From Dactylorhiza incarnata (Eukaryota > Streptophyta > Magnoliopsida > Asparagales > Orchidaceae): a stretch of 64,000 nucleotides of DNA. Shown in pieces: positions 23,088-34,345 of the stretch. Both the position numbers and the translations under genes were made by a program. The notes beneath the pieces are model-generated. The model saw only the letters and a program-made list of their open reading frames with translations, was not told where the DNA came from and made no database searches. The stretch is taken from assembly GCA_033032865.1 (NCBI GenBank), contig JAWHQI010000028.1, forward strand, positions 3,553,001 to 3,617,000, written 5' to 3'. Position 1 is the stretch's first letter. Each line of letters opens with the position of its first letter.

Positions 23088-24664
23088 GACGCAGGATAGG
23101 CTATGCGACGAGAGTGTGCCGACGCTAATGCAACCTAAGTGAACAATGCACAGTGGATCCAAGCAATTCCGATCTAAATGATGCGTGGACAAATTTCACA
23201 TTAACTCAGAAATAAAACTTAGCAGTTATATTTATATATGCTCGACAAATCAATCATAAGATGAACTTGAAATTTCAAGTGAGTAAGCAAGGTGATATCC
23301 GATTACGCACGAGGTGCTATCAGCTATGAACCTCCACGAATAGACTTAATAAGATAAAAGGAAAACGCAAACAACTACGCCAAACAAGCCAAATTCCCAA
23401 ACAAATATAAGGTGTTTTCCAATATATAATAATAAAATAAATAAACACGGTACCAAAAGAACTCACATAGCAATAATGATCCGACGACAATGGTAGGCGT
23501 GGCTCCACGAGACGAGTGTAATAACTGTAATGGAAGGGAACTTTAAGATGCTATGGCGAGGGGAATGTTGTCCCTGGTAGTAGACGGGGCAGAGGAAATG
23601 TGCGGTGACTTGCGGTTTTGATGTGGGAATGGCTGGGCAGTTGGGGTTATGAGAAGAAAGTGGATCCGTAGAGGGAGGACAGTGAGGTTTGCGGTTTACA
23701 AGGCTCCACGACAGGGAAAAAACTGGAGGAGGCGGGAGGAAGAAGTACAATGGAGGAGAGGGTCGGGAATGGCGGGGTTGCTGCGTATGGGTGAGGCGGA
23801 ATCGGATTAGGGAGGCTGGGGGAATACCTTGGCGGAAGAGGGTGACGAGAGGGAGGTGAGCAGGGGGTGGGCGGCTCAGTTCGATGGAGCAGAACCTGGT
23901 TGTGAATGTTGTGGCTTAACAGGTGGTTCCACGACATAGGCAGGACAAGGAGATGAGAAGGTTTCCGCCGGACAGGGGGAGGAGAAGATGGGTGGCGATG
24001 GAGTCGTGGCATGCGGGAGGAGAGACCCAGGCAAGTGGAGAAACACGTCGTGTGGTACTCACGATGACTGACGACGGGGAAGAAGGTCAACAGTGCTGTT
24101 GATGTTGGCGATAATGGTGCACGAGAGAGAAGGGCTACCTCCAATTTCCGTTAGAGGGAGAAGATGAAGGGGGGGGGGGGGGGGGCGGTTTTCTGAGATC
24201 GTGCGGCCTTGAAGGGGAAGAGTGGCGTGGAACTGATTAGTGAAGGACTGTGATGGGGGGATCGTGGAATAAGTGGAGTCTCACGGGAAAACAGTGGAAA
24301 GAGGAATATAATGTAGAAATAAACCGGGACGTCGCACCCCAGGGCTCGCGGCGTCGCACCACGATCTGGTTGCAGATTCTGGAATCACTCACAAAATACA
24401 CAATGAATCTAAAATACAGCATCCGCTCCTATTTATAACAAGAGGGGCGGTTGGGCACCGGGCGTAAACGGCTATGATTGGCATTTACGCCCGATGTCCT
24501 AAAACATAAAAAACAAGTCCCAAAATAAAATAAATAAAAATAATAGAACGAGCCGGGCGTTCTCGTGGTCTCGGATCGCCGATCCGATCATCGCCTCCTG
24601 CGCGAATATACGAAAGTGGGTCCCGCCGACTGGTGACCTGTACTCTAGTGACGATCTCCATCAA
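23088..24664. mobile_element. 1.58-kb insertion of unknown class, TSD CAGGT
   Basis: The copia sequence is interrupted between CAGGT (23083-23087) and CAGGT (24665-24669). The duplicated RT copy near 22392-22405 shows the uninterrupted site. The inserted DNA is GC-rich in the middle and contains a 17-nt poly-G run (24169-24185) and a 'ttataaataggag' box on the minus strand (near 24434), followed downstream by a GC-rich leader. Terminal inverted repeats are not obvious. A 5-bp duplication suggests a retroviral-type integrase, for example a solo LTR or a non-autonomous LTR element on the minus strand. The Pro-rich minus-strand frame (23647-24144) has no recognisable domain. Confidence 0.75.
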
Positions 24665-25290
24665 CAGGTCTCCTTGGACGAAACTTGCTCGGAATCCCAT
24701 GCTTATAGGCACTGACAAACTTTGGGACAAGACACCCCCTCTCCTACAAGACATTACTCAATATATGCGTCTGATCGGTAAACTCATTTATACTATTACC
24801 AGGTCTGACATCTCTTATGCTTTTGGAAGTGTCAGTCAATTCATGCAAGCTCCCAGAGAGTGTCATATGTAAGATGCTAGAATACATCAAAGAGTCTCCA
24901 GGAAAAGGACTGTTGTTTCAAATAAATAATCAATTACCCAGACCTAGACATGAAAAAGCAAGAAACAAGCAGTAGTGTCTAAGTCAAGTGTTGAAACTGA
25001 ATACAAAAGTATGACCCAAACTGTTTGTGAGTTGAAGTGGTTAAGAACACTTTTAAAAAGCTTGGGAGAAATCTACGATTATCCTCTACTGATGTTTTGT
25101 GATAATAAAACTTCAATCTACATATCCAAAAATCCAAGGTTTCATGAAAGAACAAAATATATTGAAGTTGATTGCACTTCATCAGAGAGGAAATTATCAA
25201 AAAAATAAATATGCACTTTGTTTGTTCATTCAGATAAGGAGTTGGCCGACATCTTCACCAAATCAATTTCTTCTTCTTTTTTAGATATTT
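24665..25290 (+). pseudogene. Copia RT end and RNase H remnant
   Basis: The translation resumes with the RT connection region (RSDISYAFGSVSQFMQAPRECHM). The RNase H region (24975-25208) follows: SSVETEYKSM, ELKWLRTLL, CDNKTSIYISKNP and the HERTKYIEVDCT block. A shifted frame then gives the terminal ELADIFTKS signature near 25240. The order and motifs are those of a copia pol C-terminus. The frames are interrupted. Confidence 0.85.
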
Positions 25291-25339
25291 GTACCAAGTT
25301 GGAAATGATCGACATATATGCTCAAAGCTTGAGCGGGAT

Positions 25340-25527
25340 TGTTAAAGTCTAAGATCAAAAGCCCACATAGGGCCCATTGTAATTTTCCTCCTTGTATTTA
25401 CTATTTAGTCTCACATCTCCAAATGTACATACCTCTTCCTCTAATACTTTATATAAAGAGGAGAGCTCTCATATAATTAGTTAGATTTTTTGGAATAATA
25501 GATTCTTTTCTTTCAAACTCTCTCACA
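25340..25527 (+). repeat. 3' LTR of the copia element
   Basis: 188 bp, starting TGTTAAAG, highly similar to 18972-19154 with a few small indels (for example an extra 'tatttac' block). Confidence 0.9.
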
Positions 25528-27538
25528 GGAATTAGAAGTTATGCAATTGAATCTTTTGTCTGAGGGATGGAAACATGGTGCTGTTGAGAGAACGTTACTG
25601 TTATGAATTTGAACATATTTTATGTACTTTAATTTTATAGTTATAATATTTATATTTTGGACGAAAAATTTATGACCCATATATGGGTCTGCACTGATTA
25701 TTATTCTATATATTTATAATAATTTAAAACTATTTTATTTTAATATAGAACTAGCACATCATTGTTCTCTCAGACAAATAAAATTGCTTCTTTACTTCAA
25801 ATAGCCATTGCAAAGAGGTTTCTCCAAACAGTTTCATCAATTCTCTCACCACCAGCAAAACAATGCATTTTCATACCACAATTTCACACCACTGCATTTT
25901 CCAATGCTGCAACCGAGTTGCACAGAGCACTAATCATTGGGAAAACCAAGATGCATCGATAAATGGAATGATTGACCATCAAATGTGGATTGATAGAACA
26001 TTGAACCAAACAAGCCAAAATTATCTTTAGACTTTCAATGAAAGGTGTTTCAGTTCATCAGGTTTGATTTTAGCATAACTAATGGAAACCCGAACCAACT
26101 GAATAATCAAAATAGGATTTTCATGCAAGTTCGGACTCCCAAGTCGTGACTTTGTGCATTCTATGAGACCTCTTGCTCTATTCACGTGCTAGCAATTTTG
26201 CTTCCTCCCCCGTTGGTTTAGTTTGATGTCTCACTTGGCAGCAACAAGCAGGTGCGTTCCTCACCAAGCCCCGATTCTAGCAGTGCTAGTTTCAATATGA
26301 TAAGAAAAAAATATTTGCATTACCCATGTTATATTTCTACATTGATTAGTCACAAACTTATTACTTTCTGATTTGTGGCATTTGACCTAAAAAACCTGTG
26401 TTTTTCTGCTCCAAACTGCTATTTTGCAATCAATCATATTCGGGCAAAAGGGTAAAATGAGGTAAATTGCTCTTTCTCAGATTTCCAAATAAATACTGCC
26501 ACTGAAGATCATTTGCAAAGCTTCCTCCCCAAAGGTCTATATAATAGTCAGGATACTTTACAAAGATAAATAGATGGATGAATATTGTGCAGACTTCACT
26601 CAGAAATTCAGGGCAATGAGAGTTCCAGAAGCTAGAAGATGTAAGCAAATTCATGAGATTTAGCTTTCTTTCAAATAATTCTGAATAACTAGTAATGATT
26701 TCCAAGATTAAAACTTACTGATGATTTGTTATGCATAGTTGTTTTCATAAATGCTCCAATTAATTTAGAGTGCTCAGATTGTGCCACTAGCTAATGGATG
26801 TTCTTTCCTTTTAATTTATACAACATGATTGAGATTTTGAAGAGTTGTTTGCTTGTAAGATTCCAGCTACTTAATAGGGTTTAGGACATTTCCCTTTAAT
26901 TTGTATAATATGATTGAGGTTTCCATACCATATAGAATAAACGCTATGGTATCTCCAAAGCATTGCAGTTAACCAGATGGCTGACTACTGCTCTACCCAA
27001 CCAGCCAATCAACAGGCGCTGCTTGCTCATCTCCACTTATATTAGTATATTACTCCTGATCTTTAGTTGATTCGACCTCAAATGGGCGGTGCAAAGTGTC
27101 AAAATTGGTTCCTTTTTAGATCTTCTGGCTATTTTAATCAGACATAGTAGGCGCACATATAGATACATTAATTGAAAGATACACATGGATTCATAGATAC
27201 ATTAATTGAAAGATTGGAATAGTTGCATGCATTTGTTTGCATTTTGATTCAAGTTTAGCAACTTCTGTTCCATCCATGCTCAAGTCTTTGGTGATGGCTT
27301 GCTATTTGGCTATTTGACTTATCCGATTTTTGTTTCAATCCAAAAATTAGTCAGATTTCTTAGCCAAATCTCGTAAGATTGTCTGCTCTTATGTGACAAA
27401 TTGAGTCTTAGCTGGAAGGATGACATTTGTGGTCAGGTCTGTCTGCTGATAAGAGTTGTCATTGCATTTTGTTTGCTCTACTATTCTGCCTAGGTCCTAT
27501 ACATTACTTAAAAGATTACAATGTATGAATTTCTTCAT
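25528..27538. other. Spacer downstream of the PHD gene, no gene recognised
   Basis: AT-rich DNA without a domain-bearing ORF, recognisable LTR or terminal repeats. It contains short frames only. Confidence 0.5.
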
Positions 27539-27539
27539 T

Positions 27540-27717
27540 AAACATATCTTCCATGAGTTAAAGATATCTAAACTGCTTTCTTCCTGACTAATCATAATTT
27601 ATTCTTGTTGAATTATTTACAGCTGTTTAAACATATCTTCCATGAGTTAAAGATATCTAAACTGCTTTCTTCCTGACTAATCATAATTTATTCTTGTTGA
27701 ATTATTTACAGCTGTTT
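27540..27717. repeat. Perfect-looking 89-bp tandem duplication
   Basis: Two adjacent copies (27540-27628 and 27629-27717) run from 'aaacatatcttccatgagtt' to 'ttatttacagctgttt' and appear the same base for base. The duplicated unit ends in an intron-acceptor-like TTTACAG. The lack of differences implies a recent event. Confidence 0.85.
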
Positions 27718-27796
27718 TTGAGCCTTGAAATTTATTGCATGACTCGCATCAGAATCAACCTGCCGCAAGAGTCGGTGCAAGCACTAAAGGCCGAAG
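27712..27796 (+). other. Possible orphan exon between splice-like signals
   Basis: After TTATTTACAG (acceptor-like, ending 27711) there is an open 85-nt stretch encoding a segment that ends NLPQESVQALKAE, followed at 27797 by GTATTC (donor-like). Composition and codon quality look more coding-like than the flanks. I cannot link it to other exons or to a named protein. It may be a remnant of a lost gene or chance. Confidence 0.25.
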
Positions 27797-28167
27797 GTAT
27801 TCCTATATTTTTGTTGAACTGTCTTTTTAAATTTGGTGGCTTCGAATTCAATTGGTTCAAATAAATTTCTGCAACATAAAATAAACTAACAAACTAATCT
27901 GTCAAAATGAAAGTTGACTTATCACTAGGACCCATCACTTATTTTTTGCACTCTTAAAAGTCATAATTTATGGTGCATGTAGAGAGAGTGAAAGCGCCAA
28001 AGTTAACATGTGACTGTAAATTTCGGTTAGCCTGTCAATGTTTTTTTAATACTTACAATAGGTCTCACCCACGTTTTACAGCACCGGAAACAGGTTAACA
28101 GAGCATAATCAGAAGTCTTCCACATGGTATACCAAAAACTGAACCTTCTCCACTAGGGTTATAGATG

Positions 28168-31100
28168 TCAGGCAGCCTTGAGTAGCCTTCCCCTCCCGCC
28201 CCCGGGATCCTGCGGCGGCTGAGCCATGCAGCAACTTGCACACTTTATACAAACAAACTTATCCGGAACCCTGTCCTGATCATCGATGCCTGCGCACCTC
28301 GTGTGCTGCCAAACCTCGCATGCGTCGCAGGCCATCATTCTTTCGCCGTCGTCGTCTCTCGCGCCGCATGGGCAGTCCACCTCCCAGCTCTCGGTCCCTC
28401 TCTCCATCCTGAACCTTTCCAGCTTCCCGTTTCCGGCGAGGCACCTCCCCCTCACCAGCGCCACACCCTCTATATCTGTGAGTTGCCCGACGCTCGAAAC
28501 TTTGTCGGGCCCCAACACCTGTTCGGGTTGGAACCTTTGAAACACGATGTAAGTTTCCCTGAAGACTTTCGCCACCTGCAATTTGAGGTCGGCGAGGGTG
28601 GCGTCAGCCGGCAATATCACGAGCTCCGATGGCGGGGATGTGTAATCCGCCGGCTCGTCAAACAGTTCGACGTGGCACCAAATGTGCAGTTGGAGCGGAT
28701 TTGATGGCTGCGAGCGGGCGAGGTGTTCGTCATAGTGTTTGATGAACTGCTTGCAGTCTAGAATTTTTCTGGCTGCTTTGAGGACGGTTTCCTTTGTGGC
28801 TTTAGGGCTATGATGCAGCATGGTCGTCGGATCCAGCGTCGCATAATAGAGGGATTTCAAATCACGGAGAAGGTGGTCGGGCGACAACTTGACGGCTCTC
28901 CTTTGGAGGTGATTGGCAAGTTGCTCCCAAGATTCAAGCCTGCGGGAGATGATACAAACTGCAAGGTCAATCTAGAGCAAAGTTTTACAAATGGGTGGAG
29001 ATGGAGACTACGAACCTGAATTCGATTGTGTTGGTCTGGTCATTGAACCTAGATTGGACCACCAACTGGTCGTCGGTCATTTTTCCGCCGAGCCCTTTGA
29101 GGCAGCAATCGAGCAGCTCCGGTGATCCGACGGAGCCACTGGATGCACCTTTAAGGGCTCGCCAAGTAACCCATCGGGACTTCCCCACAGCACGAAGAAC
29201 CTTCACCATGACCGCCTCCGCCATCTCGATATCCGTTTTCGACCACGAGCTCAGTGCTCCCAGCGAAGTGAACTGCAGAAGCTTCTTTGCCGAGCACTGG
29301 TGCTCGCTTGCATCGCGAAGAAGATGATTGATGCAGCGGAAAAGATCCCTCAAGGTCACCAAATGCTCGTCGGAGAGGGAGCAGTATAACGAGACCGTGT
29401 TCTCCAGCGGGGTGCGTTCCGATCGGCTGTGGGAGAAGAAATGCGACAACGGCAGATTGGAGAGAGTATTGACGGCTTCTTGGTAGGCCGTTAAACTTAC
29501 TCCGAAGCTGCCGGCACCAAATTTATAGCCCCAGTTACCGTACCATGGCTGCCCGGAAGTCACTGCGTTGAGGAGGCGGTACTCCATCCCATGCTTTTTG
29601 GATATGTCCATGACCGTCACTTTCCTGCAAAATTTTTTTTATCATTTCAGAGTTTTTAGGGTATGATGCACACAATGCCGTTGAGGCATACCATTTTTTT
29701 TTTCTTCTCAAGAAAGTGAGATTATTTGAAATTCATTATGAACAATTTTCAAAACTATTGAAATCCCACACGCCACTAGGTTTATAATTAATGCTTATAT
29801 ACTTAAGCTCCTTTTGGCATGGCGGTGAGGGTCGTGAACGTGGTTATGAACCGTCGTTCGTGAACGCCCGTCTTTAAACTAATTTGTTCTTGTCTAAACT
29901 CACAGGAGAAAAAAGCCCCTTGGAAAACAAAATAACACGTCAAATAACTGATAAAATATAAAATGTGGGGAAGGTCGGTTTCGAGTTAGGTGAAAAAGAG
30001 TACTGGAATAAGCCGAAGAAAACTTCAAAAAGACAAGAATGATTATAGGCTTTCATCATACCTGACTCGAAGCATTTTACATAAGCGGTCCCAGAAATCC
30101 ATGATATCTGATCCGGTTAAGTATTTTGAGCCACCATCCAGACCGTTGACTCTAAGTAGATGCCCGTAACCGTTAGCATGCACCAATCCATGGAGCAAAT
30201 GCGTAGGATCTTCGAGCTGCTGGTGAGCCCAATCCTCCAAATTTTCTGCTGTTAGGTCATAGTTGCATGAATGACACCTGCAGCAGTTCAAACCACAAAA
30301 ACATTTGAGCATAATTTATCACAGATGAATTCATATTTTGAGAATCACCAGCCCATATTAGTGAATTTGACATGAAACCGCGGCAAATAATTTACGCAAA
30401 AGATAATCAAAACAAGCACAATTATGTATGCACTCTGTGAATTAATCCTTCCAAATATCCCACATTACATGAAAGATAAAAGTTGGCATATAGCTTTGAA
30501 AAATTATTGCTAGTTCACTATGGCTAACATGCCTAGCCACTAACATATATTCTACATTCCATTGCAGCACCCCCCATCATCAGCAGCGTGGTACAATACA
30601 ACTGGTCCGAATCCGAAGTTTATGGAAAATTCTCTTGCAAAATCAAGGGCCAGATGAGCTGCACAGGATCTCCTTGGGTGAGTTAACTCGGCGTCTTTTC
30701 ATTTGAGTTAACGGGCGATGCGGTTCATCTCAATTTTTGACCTAATGGGGTGGGAGGAAGACATCTGGGACAACACAAAATGTAGGACATTACAATGAAC
30801 AGTTAATTTCCTCTTTGAGTACCTGCAACCATAATTTTTCACTTATAATATCACCAAATGACATAAATGTGTATTTTATTACCCAGGCATGCGGGGCGCA
30901 CAAAGAAAGAGAGCCGTTGGATCATTGTGAATAACTTAAAGAAACTTGTTGGAGCAAGAAAGAAAATAAGTATGAAAAGGCGGCGGCGGCTTCTCACCTT
31001 GAATCCATCCTTTGCAGCAATGCTCCACAGCATGGGCATTTATGATGGTACGCGGACGATGGATTCGCATTATTTCTGATTATGAAGTGATAGCGCTTCC

Positions 31101-32370
31101 GGCATACTGGGTGACCACTCCAACCTGCAAGCATGCCAACACATTGAATCTTTAGTCTCACACTACACGAGCAATTTGTTGACTTAGCCGACTGATGTGA
31201 TGTTATGTGTTTGCCTGCGGCTAGCTAGGTGAGAATTCATGGGCAGGAGAGTATACTTTTCTTAGGTTAAAAACCCACAATTTGATCCATATATCAGATT
31301 TCTTGACAAAAAATTACAAACATAAATGCATGTATAATTGCAGTCTTATATAAGGTCCAGGTTTAGTGGAACCCTCCAGTTAGGCCCCTCGGGTGCCAAA
31401 AGGACAAACATGCTCTTCAATGATTTCCCTCCATTTGCCCCACAATTGCATTTATGATGGTGGTGGTTGTGGAAATATTTATGAAAAAAATCTTGTTTTG
31501 GCAGTTCTGAACGCCCAAACCCAAATTGTGAACTTTTACTATCACAATTTCACACTCTCATTGCTCAAACAGCGCTGTAATTGGCTCAGACATCGCCCAA
31601 AAACCCCAATTCTTTACGGCCGCATCTTCATAACATACTCTTCTTCCTCGCTCCAGCTTGATCTATATAATTGCATAGATTGATATGGTATTTTTGTTTT
31701 TGAAGCTATGAATTCCTATGGAGAGAACTTGTTCAGTGGAATTTTGCAGTAGATTTGTAGGAGGAAAAGTGCTCTTCTAGCCAGACAACGGATGAACGTT
31801 GGAGACGGCCAATATGTGAGAAAGCCGAAAGAGATTTTAAAAAAAGATGTATTTAATTTGCGTCAGTACTAAGAAAAGTAGAGGGAAAATGGAGGTTTAA
31901 AAAATAAAAAATAAATAGATTTATCATTTATGTTATGTAATTGTTAATTAAAAAATAAATAAAAAATAATCGGGGTAAAATGAAGCCGTCGGCTCACCAA
32001 CAACTCGGCATTGATCGCAGTAGACGGATTTGGAACGTGTCATGTCCTCCTCGACGACATCCAGCTCGATCGTGGCCATGGCGGCAGCCTCTGCCGGAGA
32101 TAGGGGCTCCTCGCCAAAGCCGACATCGCCATCCCCAAGGCCGTAACCGATGCGCCAGGTTAGGAGGTGGCCGGCCGGCGGAGGCGACGGGGGTAGGATC
32201 GACGGGGGCGGAAGAAGGCGGGCGTGTCGGGAGAGGAAGATCTGGATGTTTGATCGGAACGGGCCGTCGAGGTCACGGGCGGCGGCGTCGGAGGGGAAGG
32301 AGAAGAAGTCGTAGAGATCTGCCGTGACACGGCGCTTCGCCCTTTTTACCGGCCGTCCATTGACGACCAT
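28168..32370 (-). CDS. PHD-finger protein, MMD1/MS1-related family (At1g33420-like), five exons
   Basis: Exons on the minus strand are 32370-31998, 31124-30998, 30277-30062, 29624-29016 and 28939-28168. All four introns are GT-AG, the phases agree, and the total of 2097 nt gives 698 residues, close to the roughly 700 of At1g33420. The N-terminus MVVNGRPVKRAKRRVTADLY is the conserved start of this family, which decides the ATG at 32370 over an in-frame ATG at 32769. Residues about 118-172 hold a Cys/His-rich region (CDQC, then CPCC and CHSC) spread over exons 1-3, probably zinc-binding. Residues 631-675 form a canonical C4HC3 PHD finger (CxC, CxxC, HxxC, CxxC), with the Trp two residues before the His. 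PHD fingers read histone H3 tails. Relatives MMD1/DUET and MS1 act in the nucleus in male meiocytes and tapetum. Any such role here is inference. No broken residues or stops are seen. Confidence 0.95.
29807..29925. mobile_element. Possible Tourist-like MITE remnant in intron 3
   Basis: A TAA followed by GCTCCTTTTGGCA, with further similarity ('cgtgaac', 'ttcgtgaacgcccg', 'aaaaaagcc') to the MITE at 3473-3692, lies inside the third intron of the PHD gene. The far end is not clear. This is a related but shorter or decayed copy. Confidence 0.4.
31125..31997 (-). other. Intron 1 of the PHD gene, 873 bp
   Basis: Bounded by GTGAGC (donor, from 31997 downwards) and TTGCAG (acceptor, ending 31125). 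It contains AT-rich DNA and no ORF of note. The short plus-strand frame at 31393-31683 has no domain. Confidence 0.85.
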
Positions 32371-32730
32371 GTCGCCGGGCCCCGTGGAGGAGATGGCCGG
32401 ATCTCGAGCTTCCAGGGCCGGATCAACCCCCGATCTGCTGAAATCGAGCGGAGAGTTGATCTCTATGTGGCGATCCGGATCTGCCCAAAACTTTTGTTTA
32501 CCCTCCGGGGAACGACCAGCGCCACCAAGGCGAGGCGAGGGGCAACCGCAGTTTGGTTCGGGAAAATTAGGGTTTCGTTGGAAAAGAAGGGTAGGATGGC
32601 GGTTGGAAATGGGAACTAGAGTTAGATCGGGGTTAGGGTTACCAAAATTGAGCGGGAGAGGGTAAAGCGGGGGCGTACAGCCGTGCCCTAATTTTCCTCC
32701 CTTTTCTTTTTTTATAATAATAATAATTAT
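32371..32730 (-). promoter_or_regulatory. Probable 5' leader and core promoter of the PHD gene
   Basis: On the minus strand an AT-rich TATTATAAAAAAAG stretch (about 32708-32725) lies roughly 340 bp upstream of the ATG. A transcript starting near 32680 would have a leader of about 310 nt and would exclude the upstream in-frame ATG at 32769. This is inference from sequence only. Confidence 0.35.
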
Positions 32731-33530
32731 ACGAAATAAAGAGAGGAGGAAAATGAAAATAGAAGCCAAAAGGAGGAAGTTCCGTGGCTGTTTTCAAGCA
32801 CCACCGCCGATCCAATTATAATAATAAGTGTTGACCTCGTCGATCCAAATCAGAAATTAGTCTCCCTGGATTTTTATAATTTTACATTTTAGCATTTTTT
32901 TTATTTTAAAAAATGCTGGGTAAAGAAAACTTTTTTCTTAGATTCATTGTTGATTTCGGGATGTTGAATTTATCTATTCGCACATTTTTACTATTTGGAA
33001 CTCTAAAAAGGATTTAGTTTTGTTATTCACAAATAATTTTATTTTTTGTAGACCAGCACAAAAAAATTAAAAAAGTAGGATCTAGCTCTAAAGAGGACAA
33101 GCATTATATCCTTTAGGGTTCGTTCGTTAGACAGGAATTTGGATGCAGGAATTGGAATTGGTCAAATTTTAATTCTTGCAGGAATTAGAATTGAAGTCAA
33201 TTTCAATTCTGATGTTCGGTTGAACGCAATAATTCTATTACAGAAATTGAAATTAGTAATTTGTATATCAAAATTCAATGGACGGAATTACAATTTTAAA
33301 TTTAAAACATTGACAGAATTGAAATATCAGGAAAAACACGTAAGTTCACAACATAAAAATAAAAGTCCACAACATAAACATAAATAAAGTTCACCCATAG
33401 CATAAAGTTTACCCATAACATAAGTCATGATAAAATCAATCAAGTAAATGTATGCGTGGCTAGATCTTCCCGATTGGCACTGACAAAACTGCTCTCCTAT
33501 GTCTGCGACGCTTCATTACTTCATCCATCT

Positions 33531-33593
33531 ACAAACCTACATGTACAAACCTACATGTACAAACCTACATGTACAAACCTACATGTACAAACC
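33531..33593. repeat. 14-bp minisatellite at a retrotransposon junction
   Basis: The unit ACAAACCTACATGT is repeated four and a half times without change. The last copy runs into the LTR start TGTACAAACCC at 33584. The array may have expanded from the junction of host DNA and the LTR terminus. Confidence 0.85.
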
Positions 33594-34278
33594 CGGTATT
33601 CGGTAGGAGGTGAGTGGAGACTAAGGAATCAGCCGGCGAGAGGAGTAAGAAGGATGGCGAGCCAGAGTCCCAAAGAAGGCTCGCAGGAAAGCGGGCGAGC
33701 CGGGCTCTCGTCGGCTGCTCGCAGGGAGCGGGCGAGTCGGGCTCTCGCCTGTCGCTCGTGGGAAGACGAGCGAGCCGGGCTTCACAGTTCGCGAGAGGGG
33801 GCCCTTAGGGGCGGCTCGCCCAGTAAGGGTCCAAGGGTGCATTTATCTGGAAGCCCCTGGTGGTCTGCAGTTAGCCCCTCCAAACGGCGGAGTTTGGTTG
33901 TTGGCAGACCATTTTAGGCTGCGTATAGTAAAAGTGTAAGGCGGAATCCCGCTATTAGCAGACCGAATTGGAAAAATTATAAATAGACCTTGAAGGGCAC
34001 CTTTGAAGGGCATTCCAATCTCAGTACTCTGAGTTTCCTCCTCCCTAGGTTATCTTGACTTAGCTCTCAGGCTCTCCAAGGTGCACGGTCTCAGTTTTGG
34101 CTTGGGAGGGGAATCGCTCAACGATCTTTAGTGTGTGGTGGGATCTCCTCGCTGCAACTAAAGGTCTGTGTCTAGTTTTGGGTCACCGGTCTGTTACTCC
34201 CAAGGAATCAGTAAGTGCTAGCTGCCCCCCATCTTTGGGGGCCCGAGCTCCACAAGAGACCAAGTCCTGGTTTCAACA
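33584..34278 (+). repeat. 5' LTR of G1
   Basis: About 695 bp from TGTACAAACCC to ..TTTCAACA, followed by TTTTTGGTGCGGTG. Its last part ('gtttcaacatttttggtgcggtgagcg') matches the LTR/PBS junction of the minus-strand element near 52334. The middle contains 'attataaatagacc' (near 33976), a TATA-type box. Confidence 0.75.
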
Positions 34279-34345
34279 TTTTTGGTGCGGTGAGCGTGGA
34301 GTGCAGCTAGTTCAAGAAAGCTCTAAGGAAGAGACATGACAGGAG

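Larger units (their letters stand above)
18972..25527 (+). mobile_element. Decayed Ty1/copia retrotransposon
   Basis: Direct LTRs of 183 bp (18972-19154) and 188 bp (25340-25527), starting TGTTAAAG and ending CTCACA, bound copia-order domains on the plus strand: gag with a CCHC knuckle, protease, integrase, RT and RNase H. A TGTATTAGAGTGC primer site follows the 5' LTR, and a purine-rich stretch (gcttgagcggga) comes just before the 3' LTR. The frame is broken many times, the RT segment is duplicated, and a foreign 1.58-kb piece is inserted. I see no clear matching target duplication (GAGGG against GGAAT), so one flank has changed or the ends derive from recombination. Confidence 0.9.

Noticed and set aside
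23647..24144. 165-aa Pro/Ser-rich minus-strand ORF in the 1.58-kb insertion
   Set aside because: Low-complexity composition, no recognisable domain, and overlapping frames of similar kind on the same strand.
28303..28704. Plus-strand 133-aa ORF
   Set aside because: Opposite-strand shadow of PHD exon 5, with no domain.
32324..32665. Plus-strand ORFs at 31980-32327 and 32324-32665
   Set aside because: They are shadows of the GC-rich first exon and leader of the PHD gene on the other strand.
32371..32769. In-frame upstream ATG extending the PHD protein by 133 residues
   Set aside because: The conserved family N-terminus begins at 32370 and the extension is low-complexity leader translation.
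33110..33390. Possible MITE with GGGTTCGTTCG end and 'ggaattggaattgg' blocks
   Set aside because: The left end resembles some hAT-type MITEs, but I could not find a matching inverted right end or target duplication.
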